Shown here one piece after another: positions 1 through 10,571 of a DNA stretch of 64,000 nt. Both the position numbers and the translations under genes were made by a program. Position 1 is the first letter of the stretch; each line of letters starts with the position of its first letter. The stretch lies in the NCBI GenBank assembly GCA_902595115.1, contig CACJOS010000001.1:48708-112707 (forward strand). The letters run 5' to 3'. This DNA comes from an uncultured Pelagibacteraceae bacterium. GTDB taxonomy: Bacteria; Pseudomonadota; Alphaproteobacteria; Pelagibacterales; Pelagibacteraceae. The notes beneath the pieces were generated by a model. The model saw only the letters and a program-made list of their open reading frames with translations, was not told the DNA's origin and searched no databases.

Positions 1-472
1 AATTGGTATAGAACTCCCAAATTTAAATGAGAAGCTTGAAATAGGAAAAGGAAGAATTATTAAAGAAGGTAAAAATGTAGCTTTAATTAATTTTGGTGCA
101 AGATTAAACGAGTGTTTAATTGCTAGAGAAAATTTAATAAAAAAAGGTATTAACTTAACACTAGTTGATGCTAGGTTTGTTAAACCTTTAGATGAAAATT
201 TAATTTGGCAAATAGCTACAGATCACGAAGCGTTGATAACTATTGAAGAAGGATCTATTGGAGGTTTTGGTTCACATGTTGCACAATTTTTAAATGAAAA
301 AAATTTGCTTGACAGTAATTTAAAGTTTAGATCAATGTTTTTACCTGACAGATTTATAGATCATGATAAACCTGATTTAATGTACAAATATGCAGGGTTA
401 GACGCTACTAATATAGAAAATAAAATATTAGATACTATAAATTCCAAAGTTGTTGTAAAAAAAAGTAATTAA
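1..472 (+). CDS. dxs: 1-deoxy-D-xylulose-5-phosphate synthase, C-terminal part
   Basis: This is the 3' end of a gene that enters the window from the left; the reading frame is open from base 2 to the stop at 470-472 (about 156 residues). Dxs condenses pyruvate and glyceraldehyde 3-phosphate to start the MEP isoprenoid pathway in the cytoplasm. What is visible is the transketolase C-terminal domain: a Rossmann-like stretch around '[12 protein letters not shown]', then '[12 protein letters not shown]' and '[14 protein letters not shown]', which are very characteristic of Dxs C termini. A polyprenyl diphosphate synthase that uses MEP-pathway products lies about 2 kb downstream. It is convergent with aroC; the two stop codons overlap by 4 bases. 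The thiamine-binding N-terminal half is outside the window. Confidence 0.9.
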   Translation, partial: IGIELPNLNEKLEIGKGRIIKEGKNVALINFGARLNECLIARENLIKKGINLTLVDARFVKPLDENLIWQIATDHEALITIEEGSIGGFGSHVAQFLNEKNLLDSNLKFRSMFLPDRFIDHDKPDLMYKYAGLDATNIENKILDTINSKVVVKKSN

Positions 473-1554
473 CTATTACATTGAGCATTATGCATCAAAT
501 AATGATCCAGTAATACACAATGCATCATGGCTTCTCCAATTGGAACTGCCCTGATACCTACACAAGGATCATGTCTACCTTTTACCGAGATAGAGGTATT
601 TTTTCCAAATCGATCAATTGTTTTTCTACTTGTTAAAATTGATGAAGTCGGTTTAACAGCAAAAGACACGGTAATTTCTTGACCAGAGGAAATTCCCCCA
701 AGTATTCCACCAGCATTGTTTGAGTCAAACTTAGTTTTATTACCTGTCTGAGATATTTCATCTGAATTTTGTTCTCCAGTTAATTGCGCTGAATTCATTC
801 CAGATCCAATATTAACTCCTTTAACTGCATTTATACTCATCATTGCTGATGCAAGATCCATATCTAATTTTGAGTATATAGGAGCTCCCAAGCCCACTGG
901 AACACCTCTTGCTCTAACTTCAATTATTGCCCCACAAGAGGACCCGGCTTTTCTTATACTTAACAAGTATTTTTCCCAAAGTTTTAAAATTGATTTATCT
1001 GGGCAGAAAAAAGGATTTTTTGATATAAATCTATCATCCCATTTTTTGATATCACAACCAAGAATTCCTAATTGAGTGACTGCACCTTTAACATTATATT
1101 TTTTTCCAATTTTTTTTTCTAAAACTTTTTTTGCGATAGCCCCAGCTGCCACTCTAGAAGCTGTTTCTCTAGCTGATTGTCTACCACCACCCCTATAATC
1201 TCTAATTCCATATTTTTTGAAATATGTGAAATCAGCATGACCAGGACGAAATTTATTTTTTATTGTTTCATAATCCCTAGATCTCATATCCTTATTATAA
1301 ATAATCATCGATATTGGAGTGCCTGTTGTTTTACCTTCAAAAACTCCAGACAAAATATTTACTTTATCGTCTTCTTTTCTTTGGGTTGTGAATTTAGACT
1401 GCCCAGGTTTTCTTTTATTTAATTCTTTTTGGATATCAGCCTCATTTATACTTACGTTAGGAGGACAACCATCCACTACACAGCCTATGGCTGGACCATG
1501 AGACTCTCCCCATGTAGTGAATCGAAATATCTTTCCAAATGTGTTAAATGACAT
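469..1554 (-). CDS. aroC: chorismate synthase
   Basis: It converts 5-enolpyruvylshikimate 3-phosphate to chorismate, the last common step to aromatic amino acids and folate, using reduced FMN. The protein (361 residues from the chosen start) opens with '[21 protein letters not shown]', where GESHGP is the first family signature. It continues with '[14 protein letters not shown]', '[20 protein letters not shown]' and, near the end, '[18 protein letters not shown]', the standard AroC blocks in order. An in-frame ATG 42 bases further upstream (1596) exists, but the family start is the ATG at 1552-1554. The start lies only 33 bases from that of the divergent pdxH, so the two promoters must be within or overlap the coding starts. 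Confidence 0.96.
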   Translation of the reverse strand: MSFNTFGKIFRFTTWGESHGPAIGCVVDGCPPNVSINEADIQKELNKRKPGQSKFTTQRKEDDKVNILSGVFEGKTTGTPISMIIYNKDMRSRDYETIKNKFRPGHADFTYFKKYGIRDYRGGGRQSARETASRVAAGAIAKKVLEKKIGKKYNVKGAVTQLGILGCDIKKWDDRFISKNPFFCPDKSILKLWEKYLLSIRKAGSSCGAIIEVRARGVPVGLGAPIYSKLDMDLASAMMSINAVKGVNIGSGMNSAQLTGEQNSDEISQTGNKTKFDSNNAGGILGGISSGQEITVSFAVKPTSSILTSRKTIDRFGKNTSISVKGRHDPCVGIRAVPIGEAMMHCVLLDHYLMHNAQCNS

Positions 1555-1587
1555 AAAATATAATATATAGATTATTTTGTTTAAATT

Positions 1588-2214
1588 ATGAATCAAAAAA
1601 ACTCTCTAGGTCTTGATAAATGTTTTGGTGAATTAGATGATCCATTTAAGTTATTTGAGGAATGGTTTAATAAAGCAAAAAAGTCGGAAATAAATGACCC
1701 AAATGCCTTAGCACTTGGCACAGCAGATAAAAGCGGAGTTCCGAATGTCAGAATGGTTCTTCTAAAAGGTTTTAGTGATAAAGGATTTGTTTTTTATACA
1801 AATCTTAATAGCAAGAAAAGTGGTGATTTAAAAAATAACCCTAATGCATCAATGTGTTTCCACTGGAAAAGTTTATTAAGACAAATAAGAATAGTTGGAA
1901 CTATCTCTAACGTTTCAGACCAAGAGGCTGATGATTACTATAATAGCAGAGCATATGGTAGTCGTATTGGTGCCTGGGCTTCTAATCAAAGTACAGTTTT
2001 AAAAAACAGAGAAGAATTATATGAGTCGATTGAAAATTTTAAAAAAAAGTTTCCTGACGAAAAAAAAGTTCCAAGACCCGACTATTGGTCTGGGTGGTGT
2101 CTTTCACCAAATGAAATTGAATTTTGGCTAGATGGAGATAATAGAATTCATCAAAGACTAAAGTATTTAAAATCAGATAATAAAAATTGGAAAAAAGTTT
2201 TATTAAGTCCCTAA
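1588..2214 (+). CDS. pdxH: pyridoxamine 5'-phosphate oxidase
   Basis: It is an FMN-dependent cytoplasmic enzyme oxidising pyridoxine or pyridoxamine 5'-phosphate to pyridoxal 5'-phosphate. At 208 residues it is close to the usual 210-220. Family features seen are '[25 protein letters not shown]' (the N-terminal half of the flavin fold), '[13 protein letters not shown]', '[14 protein letters not shown]', '[11 protein letters not shown]' and the C-terminal '[15 protein letters not shown]'. The last block replaces the commoner R-L-H-D-R with R-I-H-Q-R, a modest substitution. The gene is divergent from aroC and its stop overlaps the convergent polyprenyl diphosphate synthase by 4 bases. PLP made here would serve GcvP, encoded 48 kb downstream, among others. 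Confidence 0.94.
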   Translation: MNQKNSLGLDKCFGELDDPFKLFEEWFNKAKKSEINDPNALALGTADKSGVPNVRMVLLKGFSDKGFVFYTNLNSKKSGDLKNNPNASMCFHWKSLLRQIRIVGTISNVSDQEADDYYNSRAYGSRIGAWASNQSTVLKNREELYESIENFKKKFPDEKKVPRPDYWSGWCLSPNEIEFWLDGDNRIHQRLKYLKSDNKNWKKVLLSP

Positions 2215-3224
2215 AAATTTCTTTCTAAACTAAATGAAGTCAATTTTTTAAGAATTTCTTTTTCTTTACTATCCGGAAATATACTAAGTGAATTAGACGA
2301 TAAACCTATAAAGTATTCTGCTTTTAAATAACAATCATTAATAATATCATATTTTTTTATTAGTCCTAAAATACTTTTGAAATCGCTTTCATATCTTTCA
2401 TAATTTAAAAAACAATTTTTAATATCTTTTTTTTCATTTGCATTTGCTTTTTGATTTAACAAAATAATAGGCAATGTAACTTTACCTTCAAAAAAGTCGT
2501 TTCCAATTTCTTTTCCAAATAATTTCAGTTCTGAGTTATAATCTAAAGTATCATCTGCAATTTGAAAAGTTAGTCCCAAATTTTTCCCATAAAACTCCAA
2601 AGCATCTTTAACTTTATTTTCCTGATTTGACAAAATTGCACCAACTTTTGTTGCTGCAGCAAATAGAGATGCTGTCTTCGAAGATATTATTTTTAAATAA
2701 GTTTCTTCTAACATATCAATTTCTCTATTATGTTGTAGTTGTAAAACTTCACCCTGTGAAATTTCAGCTGATGTTGAGGATAAAAGTTTTAAAACTTCTT
2801 GGTCACCATCTTCAACCATCATCTCAAAGCATCTACTCAATAAATAATCTCCAACTAAAATAGATGATTGATTGCCCCAAATTTTATTTAATGTTTTTTT
2901 TCCTCTTCTTAAATCGCCATTATCAATTACATCATCATGCATAAGTGTAGCTGCATGGATAAGTTCAACACAGGCAGCAAGGTTTACATCTCTGCTGCCT
3001 TTTTCATAGCCGCATAGTTTAGATGATCCTAATGTTAATAAGGCTCTTAGTCTTTTACCGCCAGTGTCTAAATGGTATTTGGTCATTTTCTCCACCAGAT
3101 CTACTTTACTTATAAGCTTTGTTTTAATTCTCTCCTCAACTAAAACTAATTTATCCTCAACAGAGCTTTTAAGGTCTAAATAAGAATTATTTATCTTGTT
3201 TTTAAGTTGGACGACTGTTCCCAT
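2211..3224 (-). CDS. ispB: polyprenyl (octaprenyl-type) diphosphate synthase
   Basis: It is a trans-prenyltransferase that extends farnesyl diphosphate with isopentenyl diphosphate to make the quinone side chain. Both aspartate-rich Mg-diphosphate motifs are present: 'LMHDDVIDNGDLRRG' (FARM) and 'IADDTLDYNSE' (SARM). The 'GGKRLRALLTL' block near residue 55 binds the homoallylic substrate. The 337-residue length fits the long-chain class (IspB/SdsA) better than GGPP or FPP synthases, which are nearer 300. Chain length cannot be read safely from the sequence, so the symbol is the most likely one rather than a proof. It is divergent from the S49 peptidase gene with a 109-base promoter region between them. 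Confidence 0.88.
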   Translation of the reverse strand: MGTVVQLKNKINNSYLDLKSSVEDKLVLVEERIKTKLISKVDLVEKMTKYHLDTGGKRLRALLTLGSSKLCGYEKGSRDVNLAACVELIHAATLMHDDVIDNGDLRRGKKTLNKIWGNQSSILVGDYLLSRCFEMMVEDGDQEVLKLLSSTSAEISQGEVLQLQHNREIDMLEETYLKIISSKTASLFAAATKVGAILSNQENKVKDALEFYGKNLGLTFQIADDTLDYNSELKLFGKEIGNDFFEGKVTLPIILLNQKANANEKKDIKNCFLNYERYESDFKSILGLIKKYDIINDCYLKAEYFIGLSSNSLSIFPDSKEKEILKKLTSFSLERNF

Positions 3225-3266
3225 GAATTCAAAGTATTATATATATTACTTTATTATACTTAACAA

Positions 3267-3294
3267 TTGACGCACCACAATCTTCAACTATAAG
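3267..3294 (+). promoter_or_regulatory. sigma-70-like promoter of the S49 peptidase gene
   Basis: TTGACG at 3267-3272 and TATAAG at 3289-3294 are separated by 16 bases, a good match to -35/-10 boxes. Transcription would begin near 3301, giving a leader of about 33 bases before the ATG at 3334. The AAGGAG at 3292-3297 is inside the promoter and too far from the start to act as a ribosome site. This is a prediction from pattern only. Confidence 0.4.
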
Positions 3295-3333
3295 GAGACT
3301 TTATATTTAATCATAAATTTTATAAGCATACGT

Positions 3334-4140
3334 ATGTTTTCAATTTTCAAAAAAAAAAAAGTTATACCTCACATAAAACTAAATGGTGTAATAGGCAATG
3401 TTGGAAAGTTTAAGCAAGGAATAGATTTTGCAGGTCAAGAGGAAATTATTAAAAAAGCGTTCTCTTTAAAAAAATCCCCAGCCGTTGCAATATCAATTAA
3501 TTCCCCAGGAGGTTCGCCAGTTCAGTCTCATCTAATTCATGATTATGTCAAACAACAAGCACAGAAGAACAAAAAAAAGGTTATAATATTTGCTGAGGAT
3601 GTTGCTGCATCAGGGGGATATTTAATTGCTTGTTGTGGAGATGAAATTTACGCAAACCAAAGCTCTATAATAGGCTCCATTGGAGTCATATACTCATCTT
3701 TTGGATTTACTGAGTTAATAAGTAAAATAGGTGTTCAAAGACGAGTTTATACTGCTGGCAAAAATAAAAGTACACTTGATCCTTTCATGAAAGAGAAAGA
3801 TGAAGATATCGAAAGGCTGAAAAATATACAATTAGATCTTCATAAAGATTTTATTGAAGTTGTTGAAAAAAGTAGAGGAACAAAACTAAAAAAAGATATG
3901 GGTATAGAACTCTTTTCTGGAGAGTTTTGGTCAGGAAGAAAAGCCAAAGAATTAGGACTTATAGATGGAATTGGAAATGCAGATCAGATTTTAAAAGAAA
4001 AATTTGGTGATGATGTGATTATAAAGAAATTCGAGAAAGCAAAAGGTTGGTTAGCAAGAAAACTATCTTCAGAAAGTAGTACAGAACAAATAATAAATAT
4101 TTTAGAAGAAAGATCTATCTGGCAAAGATATGGTTTCTAA
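3334..4140 (+). CDS. sppA: S49-family serine peptidase (short SppA/SohB type)
   Basis: This is a signal-peptide-peptidase-like protease of 268 residues, the single-domain form of the family rather than the double-domain E. coli SppA. The nucleophile is predicted to be Ser93 in '[12 protein letters not shown]' and the general base Lys145 in '[13 protein letters not shown]'; the spacing of 52 residues matches the Ser-Lys dyad of characterised short SppA proteins. The block 'SIIGSIGVI' between them is also typical. Unusually, the N terminus starts 'MFSIFKKKK' with no obvious transmembrane anchor, so it may be peripheral or cytoplasmic. The 3' end overlaps glyQ by 11 bases, suggesting cotranscription with the glycyl-tRNA synthetase genes. 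Confidence 0.88.
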   Translation: MFSIFKKKKVIPHIKLNGVIGNVGKFKQGIDFAGQEEIIKKAFSLKKSPAVAISINSPGGSPVQSHLIHDYVKQQAQKNKKKVIIFAEDVAASGGYLIACCGDEIYANQSSIIGSIGVIYSSFGFTELISKIGVQRRVYTAGKNKSTLDPFMKEKDEDIERLKNIQLDLHKDFIEVVEKSRGTKLKKDMGIELFSGEFWSGRKAKELGLIDGIGNADQILKEKFGDDVIIKKFEKAKGWLARKLSSESSTEQIINILEERSIWQRYGF

Positions 4141-5011
4141 AAAAAAAAAGAAACAACCAAAATTTCAAACTTTTCAAGATACTATTTTGAATCTTCAAAA
4201 ATATTGGAGCAAGCAAGGCTGTATAATTTTACAACCTTATGATATTGAGGTTGGAGCAGGCACATTTCATCCCGCAACAACACTTAGATCATTAGGAACA
4301 AAACCCTGGAAAGCAGCATATGTTCAACCTTCAAGAAGACCAACTGATGGAAGATATGGCGATAATCCAAATCGACTTCAACATTACTACCAATTTCAAG
4401 TTATTATAAAACCATCACCAAAAAATATAAAAAAACTTTATTTAAATAGTTTAAATACCATAGGCATCAATCATAAAGAACATGATATTCGTTTTGTGGA
4501 AGATGATTGGGAAAGTCCAACATTAGGTGCAGCTGGACTTGGCTGGGAAGTTTGGTGTGATGGGATGGAGATAACTCAATTTACGTATTTTCAACAAATG
4601 GCAGGCTTTGAATGTAAACCTGTGTCTGTAGAACTTACATATGGTTTAGAGAGATTGTGTATGTTCACTCAACAGAAAAAAAATGTTTATGATTTAATAT
4701 GGAACAATGAAGATGTTAAATATAGAGATGTATTTCATCAAGCAGAGAAGGAATTCTCCACTTATAATTTCGAATTAGCAAATACAGAAAATCTTTTTAA
4801 AATTTTTGATATGATTGAAAAGGAAGCTAAGATGCTTACTGAAAATGATGTTTCATTACCAGCTTATGACCAGTGTTTAAAAGCAAGCCATATTTTTAAT
4901 ATTTTAGATGCACGTGGTGTAATTAGTGTTGCTCAAAGAGCTGAATATATATCAAGGATAAGAGAAATAACAAAAGGTGCAGCAGAAATTTGGTTAAAAA
5001 GTCAAACTTAA
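4130..5011 (+). CDS. glyQ: glycine--tRNA ligase alpha subunit
   Basis: It is the catalytic subunit of the bacterial alpha2beta2 glycyl-tRNA synthetase. The 293-residue protein contains the class II motifs in the usual order: '[24 protein letters not shown]', '[32 protein letters not shown]' and '[10 protein letters not shown]' (motif 3). The gene overlaps the 3' end of the S49 peptidase by 11 bases, and glyS starts two bases after its stop. SAR11 depends heavily on glycine, and the glycine cleavage operon is also in this window, though not linked to this locus. Confidence 0.96.
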   Translation: MVSKKKKKQPKFQTFQDTILNLQKYWSKQGCIILQPYDIEVGAGTFHPATTLRSLGTKPWKAAYVQPSRRPTDGRYGDNPNRLQHYYQFQVIIKPSPKNIKKLYLNSLNTIGINHKEHDIRFVEDDWESPTLGAAGLGWEVWCDGMEITQFTYFQQMAGFECKPVSVELTYGLERLCMFTQQKKNVYDLIWNNEDVKYRDVFHQAEKEFSTYNFELANTENLFKIFDMIEKEAKMLTENDVSLPAYDQCLKASHIFNILDARGVISVAQRAEYISRIREITKGAAEIWLKSQT

Positions 5012-5013
5012 AA

Positions 5014-7080
5014 ATGTCTGAATTTTTTTTAGAAGTTTTTACAGAAGAAATACCAGCAAAATTACAAAATGATGCGAGAAATTCTCTATCTTACAATTTT
5101 AAAAAATTATTTGAAGAAAAAAAAATAAAATATAAAAGTAGCAAAGTCTTTTCTGTACCAAATAGATTAGTAATATTATTTGATGGCTTAAGTAAACAAA
5201 CAATTTTTAAAAAAGAAGAGAAGCGAGGCCCAAGTACAAAATCACCAAAAGAAGCAATGGATGGTTTTTTAAGATCAAATAAGATTACTGAAAAAGAAAT
5301 TTATAAAAAAGAAACAGAAAAGGGAGAATTTTACTTCTTTTTAAAACCTGAAGAAAAAATAAATACTAAAGATATACTTGAAAAAGAAATACCCATAATT
5401 TTAGACAATATTGAATGGAAAAACTCTATGAGATGGTCAGACCACAGTTTACAATGGGGCAGACCTCTAAAATCATTAATTGCTATTTTTGATAATAAGA
5501 TCATTAATTTTGCTTACCATCATTTAAAAAGTTGTAATTTTATAATACTAGATAAAGAGTTTGAGGATAAAAAAAAAATTGTAAGAAACTATAAATCCTA
5601 TATTGATTGTTTAAAAAAATTAAACATCACAATTGATCAAAATTTACGTAAATCAATAATTGAAAAAGAGCTTATTAGAAATTCTAAAAAAAATAACATT
5701 TATATTGAAATTAATGAAAAGCTTTTGAATGAAGTAACTGATTTAGTTGAACAGCCTAATATTTTGTTATGCCAATTTGATAAACGCTTTTTATCTATGC
5801 CAAAGGAAATCCTTGTAATTACAATGCAGCACCATCAAAAATATTTTCATACTTTAGATAGAAAGGGAAATATTACAAATCAGTTTTTTGTTGTTTCAAA
5901 TAATAAAGATCCTAAAGGTTATATAAAATCAGGTAATGAAAGAGTAGTGGAAGCAAGGTTAAATGATGCTGAATTTTTTTGGAATAAAAACAAAAATCAA
6001 AATTTATTTAAACAAGTATCTAAACTAAAAAGCATGAATTATTTTAAAGGATTAGGAACTTATTTTGATAAAATTCAAAGAATGAGAAAATTAGGTGGAG
6101 TAATTTCAGATGAACTTTTAATTAGTAAAGATAAAATTGAAATTTCATGCTCTATCTGCAAAACTGATTTACTCTCAGATATTGTGGGAGAATTTCCAGA
6201 ACTTCAAGGTGTGATGGGGGGTTATTTTGCTGAGTCCCAAGGTTTTGATAAAGATATTTCTCTCGCTATTAAAGAACATTATTTACCTAACTCACTTGAA
6301 AGCAAAGTTCCAACAAGACCGTTTAGTCTTGGTCTTTCATTGACTGATAAATTAGATACATTGGTTGGTTTCTTTGGTGTGAACCAAAAACCCTCAAGTT
6401 CAAAAGATCCATTTGCATTAAGAAGAGCAGCATTAGGTGTTATCCGACTAATACTTGAAAATAGGAAAAATATTAGAATTAAAGATTTAATAAATCATTC
6501 TTTACTTTTGTATCAAGAACAAAATTATAATTTTGATAATGCGTCTGTACAAAATGATTTATCTGAATTTCTATTAGAAAGATTAAAATACTATATGAAA
6601 GACAAAGAAATTAGATCTGACATAATTAATGCTAGTTTAAATAATAAAAACATTAATCACATAAATGAAATTTTTAGAAAATCTTTTGCTTTAAATAAAA
6701 TTATAAATAAAGAAAGTGGGATGGATATTATTTCAAGTTATAAACGAGCATCGAACATTATTGAAAATGAACTAAAAGATAATAAACTGGAACTAGCTGA
6801 TACTGCTGATCCTGGAATATTTAAAAACGATTTTGAAAAAAATTTATTTAAGAAAATAAAAGAATTAAAAAAATATTTCATAAATATAGATAACGATGAG
6901 AATTATGAAATAACTCTTGATAATCTAAAGACTGCAAAACCTATAATTTTTGCTTTTTTTGATAATATAATTGTTAATGACAATGATGAAATAATTAGAA
7001 AAAATCGATTGGAACTCCTTCAAATGTTTTGTAGAACATTTGAAAATTATATTAATTTTTCAAAAATCGAAAGCGTCTAA
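5014..7080 (+). CDS. glyS: glycine--tRNA ligase beta subunit
   Basis: It is the tRNA-binding subunit that partners GlyQ. The start is set at the ATG at 5014, giving 'MSEFFLEVFTEEIPAKL', the standard GlyS N terminus; an in-frame ATG 24 bases upstream lies inside glyQ and would add eight residues not seen in the family. Length is about 688 residues. Diagnostic stretches include 'MRWSDHSLQWGRPLKSL', 'ITMQHHQKYFH', 'SDIVGEFPELQGVMGGYFA' (an HD-related region) and the C-terminal anticodon-binding helix bundle. The stop overlaps the first base of ppdK (TAATG), so glyQ-glyS-ppdK probably form one transcript. Confidence 0.95.
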   Translation: MSEFFLEVFTEEIPAKLQNDARNSLSYNFKKLFEEKKIKYKSSKVFSVPNRLVILFDGLSKQTIFKKEEKRGPSTKSPKEAMDGFLRSNKITEKEIYKKETEKGEFYFFLKPEEKINTKDILEKEIPIILDNIEWKNSMRWSDHSLQWGRPLKSLIAIFDNKIINFAYHHLKSCNFIILDKEFEDKKKIVRNYKSYIDCLKKLNITIDQNLRKSIIEKELIRNSKKNNIYIEINEKLLNEVTDLVEQPNILLCQFDKRFLSMPKEILVITMQHHQKYFHTLDRKGNITNQFFVVSNNKDPKGYIKSGNERVVEARLNDAEFFWNKNKNQNLFKQVSKLKSMNYFKGLGTYFDKIQRMRKLGGVISDELLISKDKIEISCSICKTDLLSDIVGEFPELQGVMGGYFAESQGFDKDISLAIKEHYLPNSLESKVPTRPFSLGLSLTDKLDTLVGFFGVNQKPSSSKDPFALRRAALGVIRLILENRKNIRIKDLINHSLLLYQEQNYNFDNASVQNDLSEFLLERLKYYMKDKEIRSDIINASLNNKNINHINEIFRKSFALNKIINKESGMDIISSYKRASNIIENELKDNKLELADTADPGIFKNDFEKNLFKKIKELKKYFINIDNDENYEITLDNLKTAKPIIFAFFDNIIVNDNDEIIRKNRLELLQMFCRTFENYINFSKIESV

Positions 7081-9737
7081 TGAGAGACTTAATTTTAAAT
7101 TTTAATTCTAAGTTTTCAAAAAAAATTAAAAACCCAAAGAATTATCTTGGTGGAAAAGGTGCTAATTTATCTCAAATGGGAAGAATGGGATTGCCTGTAC
7201 CTCCTGGATTTACAATTTCTACTAAAGTTTGTGATTTATTTTATAAAAATAACAAGCAGCTTAATAAGCAAATAACAAAAGGGATTAAAAAGCAATTATC
7301 TCAAATAGAAAAAGAAACAAACAAAAAATTTGGAGATTTAAAAAATCCTTTATTAGTATCTGTTAGATCAGGTGCAAGAGTATCAATGCCAGGAATGATG
7401 GATACAATACTTAATCTAGGTCTAAATGATAAAACAGTTATGGCTTTAGCTCATAAAACTTCAAATAAAAGATTCGCAAAAGATAGTTACAGAAGATTTA
7501 TTCAAATGTATTCAAGTGTAGTGCTTGGAGTAGACAGTTATAATTTTGAGGAATTAATTGAAAACTATAAATTAACAAAAGGAGTTTTGTTAGATACCGA
7601 GCTAGATGAGCAAGACTGGGATGCACTAATTGGTGACTTTAAAAATGTTGTAAAACAAAAGACTAATAAAGAATTCCCACAAGATGTTTATAATCAACTT
7701 ATTGGTGCAATATGTGCTGTCTTTTTATCTTGGCAAAGTCATCGTGCTAAAGTTTACAGAAAAATAAATCATATCCCAGATGATTGGGGCACTGCTGTAA
7801 ATGTTCAATCTATGGTTTTCGGAAATATGGGTGATGATTGTGCCACTGGAGTAGTTTTTACCAGAGATCCATCAAGTGGAAAAAATGAAATATATGGTGA
7901 ATATTTAATTAATGCACAAGGTGAGGATGTTGTTGCGGGAACAAGAACGCCTCAACATATCACAAAAAAATCAAGAATTAATTCTGGATCAAAAAAATCT
8001 TCTATGGAAGAAACTATGCCAAAAGTATTTAAACAACTTAAAAAAATATTATCCACCTTAGAAAAATATTATAAAGATATGCAAGATGTTGAGTTTACTG
8101 TAGAAAATAACAAACTTTGGATGCTTCAAACTAGGTCTGGAAAAAGAACTGCTAAGTCAGCCGTAAAAATCGCAGTCGACATGGTAAAAGAAAAATTAAT
8201 TTCGAGAAAAGAAGCTATTTTAAGAATTGATCCAAATTCTCTGGATACACTTCTTCATCCAACTTTAGATGAAAAAAGTGACATAAAAGTAATAGCAAAA
8301 GGACTGCCGGCATCCCCGGGAGCAGTAAGTGGAAAGGTAGTTTTCTCATCAGAAGAGGCGGAAAGACTTAATGGCATGATGCAAAATACTATTTTAGTCA
8401 GAGTTGAAACATCACCTGAAGATATACATGGAATGCATGCAGCAAAAGGTATTTTAACTTCCAGAGGAGGAATGACTAGTCATGCTGCAGTTGTTGCAAG
8501 GGGTATGGGAAGACCATGTGTTTCTGGATCAAGTGAAATCAATATAGATTATGAAAATAAACTTTTTAAAACAGATAAAATCAAAGTCTCAGAAGGCGAA
8601 ATAATTACAATTGACGGGTCTACCGGCAGAATAATTTTGGGAGAAGTTCAAACTTTAAAACCTGAAATATCAGGTGACTTTTCAAAATTAATGAGTTGGG
8701 CTGATGGTTATAGAAAACTGAAAATAAGAACTAATTCAGAAACTCCAATTGATACTAAAACAGCAAGAGACTTTGGAGCAGAAGGCATTGGTCTATGTAG
8801 AACAGAACATATGTTTTTTGATGAAGACAGAATTATGTCTGTTAGGGAAATGATATTGTCTAAAACAACAAATGATAGAAATAAAGCTCTCACAAAACTA
8901 TTACCTCATCAAAAGAAAGATTTCATAGAAATATTTAAAATAATGAACGGTCTCCCAGTTACAGTTAGACTTTTGGATCCCCCATTACATGAGTTTTTGC
9001 CAAAAAATGAAAAAGAAATAAAAGATGTTTCTGAAGCACTCGGATTAACAGTTACAGATATTGAGTCAAGAATTGGTGAGTTACATGAACATAATCCAAT
9101 GTTGGGACATCGAGGATGTAGATTAGCTATTTCATTTCCTGAAATATATGAAATGCAATGTAGAGCAATTTTTGAAGCCTTAATCGAGTGCAAGAATAAA
9201 AAAATTAAATCAATAATACCTGAAATAATGATACCTTTAGTTTCTACCGAAGCTGAAATAGAAATTATGAGAAATTTGGTTGATAAAGTTGCAGATAAAG
9301 TAAAAAAAGAAAATGGAACAAAAATAGATTACCTAGTCGGCACGATGATCGAATTACCGAGAGCTGCGATCAAAGCTAAAGATATAGCTAAACATGCTGA
9401 CTTTTTTAGTTTTGGAACGAATGATTTAACACAAACCACATTTGGTATTAGCAGGGATGATAGTGGTAAATTTTTAAATGATTATATTGAAAATAAAATA
9501 TTCGATATTGATCCATTTATATCAATAGATGAAGGTGTGGGAGATTTAATTGAAATTGCTACTTTAAAAGGGAGAAAGCAAAATAAAAAACTTAAATTAG
9601 GAATTTGTGGAGAACATGGCGGAGATCCAAAAAGTATCAATTTTTGCTCAAGCACAGGTCTAAATTACGTTTCTTGCTCACCTTACAGAGTTCCTGTTGC
9701 AAGACTTGCAGCAGCACAAGCACAATTAAAAAAATAA
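7080..9737 (+). CDS. ppdK: pyruvate, phosphate dikinase
   Basis: It interconverts pyruvate + ATP + Pi and phosphoenolpyruvate + AMP + PPi, giving a gluconeogenic or reversible glycolytic step. The 885-residue protein has the N-terminal ATP-grasp domain ('GGKGANLSQMGRMGLPVPPGF', 'SVRSGARVSMPGMMDT'). The swivelling phosphohistidine domain carries His468 in 'GGMTSHAAVVARGMG', and the C-terminal PEP/pyruvate barrel has 'GLCRTEHMFF', 'MLGHRGCRL', 'SFGTNDLTQTTFG' and the catalytic Cys in 'GICGEHGGDP'. These set it apart from PEP synthase and PTS enzyme I. It starts within the glyS stop codon. Its stop is one base from the convergent nadC stop. Confidence 0.96.
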   Translation: MRDLILNFNSKFSKKIKNPKNYLGGKGANLSQMGRMGLPVPPGFTISTKVCDLFYKNNKQLNKQITKGIKKQLSQIEKETNKKFGDLKNPLLVSVRSGARVSMPGMMDTILNLGLNDKTVMALAHKTSNKRFAKDSYRRFIQMYSSVVLGVDSYNFEELIENYKLTKGVLLDTELDEQDWDALIGDFKNVVKQKTNKEFPQDVYNQLIGAICAVFLSWQSHRAKVYRKINHIPDDWGTAVNVQSMVFGNMGDDCATGVVFTRDPSSGKNEIYGEYLINAQGEDVVAGTRTPQHITKKSRINSGSKKSSMEETMPKVFKQLKKILSTLEKYYKDMQDVEFTVENNKLWMLQTRSGKRTAKSAVKIAVDMVKEKLISRKEAILRIDPNSLDTLLHPTLDEKSDIKVIAKGLPASPGAVSGKVVFSSEEAERLNGMMQNTILVRVETSPEDIHGMHAAKGILTSRGGMTSHAAVVARGMGRPCVSGSSEINIDYENKLFKTDKIKVSEGEIITIDGSTGRIILGEVQTLKPEISGDFSKLMSWADGYRKLKIRTNSETPIDTKTARDFGAEGIGLCRTEHMFFDEDRIMSVREMILSKTTNDRNKALTKLLPHQKKDFIEIFKIMNGLPVTVRLLDPPLHEFLPKNEKEIKDVSEALGLTVTDIESRIGELHEHNPMLGHRGCRLAISFPEIYEMQCRAIFEALIECKNKKIKSIIPEIMIPLVSTEAEIEIMRNLVDKVADKVKKENGTKIDYLVGTMIELPRAAIKAKDIAKHADFFSFGTNDLTQTTFGISRDDSGKFLNDYIENKIFDIDPFISIDEGVGDLIEIATLKGRKQNKKLKLGICGEHGGDPKSINFCSSTGLNYVSCSPYRVPVARLAAAQAQLKK

Positions 9738-9738
9738 T

Positions 9739-10566
9739 TTAAATTTCTAATTTTAAATCAAGTGCAGTAACACTATGAGTTAGACGTCCAATAGAAATTC
9801 TATTTATACCAGTTGATGCTATTTTTTTTAAATTTTTTAAATTAACATTTCCAGACGCTTCAGTTTCATATTTATTCCCAATTAGCTGTACACCTTTTTT
9901 TAAATCTTTGATGTCCATATTATCAAATAAAACAGTATCAAATTTTAAATCTAATATTTTTTTCAATTGATCTAAATTGTCTACTTCAACAGTAATTTTT
10001 TTTCTATTTTTTTTTGCTTTAACAATTAATTCTCTTATGTTTTTATTAGCAATGTGATTGTCTTTAATTAAAAATTCATCACTTAAATTATAACGATGAT
10101 TATGACCCCCACCTAGGTTAACTGCATATTTTTGAATGGCTCTTAGACCTGGTATAGTTTTTCTGGTACAGCAAATTTTTGTATTTTTTTTAACTCTCTT
10201 GACAAATTTATTTGTTTCAGTAGCTATACCAGAAACATGAGACAAAAAATTTAGTGCAACTCTCTCACCAGTTAAAATTTTTCTAAGATTGCCGTAAATT
10301 TCTGCAACTACCTGGTTATTTTTAATTTTTGACCCTTCTTTCTTTTTAATTTTGAATAATATTTTTTTATCAACTATTTTAAATGTTTGTTTTGCTAAAT
10401 CTAAACCACCAACTATACCACTAGAATTTGATACAATCCTAGCTTTTACTTTTTTCGTATTATTTAAAAGTTTTGAAGTTATGTCACCAGCGGGATAAAG
10501 ATCTTCTTTTAGAGCTTCTTTACAAATTTTATATATATATTTTTTTGATAATTTTATTTTAGACAC
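9739..10566 (-). CDS. nadC: nicotinate-nucleotide pyrophosphorylase (quinolinate phosphoribosyltransferase)
   Basis: It converts quinolinate and PRPP to nicotinate mononucleotide in de novo NAD synthesis. The 275-residue protein shows 'EDLYPAGDITSKLL' at the N terminus, 'GERVALNFLSHVSGIAT', 'CTRKTIPGLRAIQKYAVNLGGG' with the quinolinate-binding Arg/His, 'FLIKDNHI' and 'GINRISIGRLTHS' at the C-terminal end of the barrel. It is 5 bases downstream of nadA on the same strand, so the two form an operon. The partner nadB (aspartate oxidase) is not adjacent, and no alternative iminoaspartate-forming enzyme is seen in this window. Confidence 0.95.
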   Translation of the reverse strand: MSKIKLSKKYIYKICKEALKEDLYPAGDITSKLLNNTKKVKARIVSNSSGIVGGLDLAKQTFKIVDKKILFKIKKKEGSKIKNNQVVAEIYGNLRKILTGERVALNFLSHVSGIATETNKFVKRVKKNTKICCTRKTIPGLRAIQKYAVNLGGGHNHRYNLSDEFLIKDNHIANKNIRELIVKAKKNRKKITVEVDNLDQLKKILDLKFDTVLFDNMDIKDLKKGVQLIGNKYETEASGNVNLKNLKKIASTGINRISIGRLTHSVTALDLKLEI

Positions 10567-10571
10567 AGAAT

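Noticed and set aside
1555..1596. N-terminal extension of AroC by 14 residues
   Set aside because: The family begins at the MSFNTFG-type start; the upstream run would overlap the pdxH start region and is not conserved-looking.
8708..9193. Minus-strand open frames opposite ppdK
   Set aside because: They overlap the conserved PEP-binding barrel of ppdK and have shadow-like composition.
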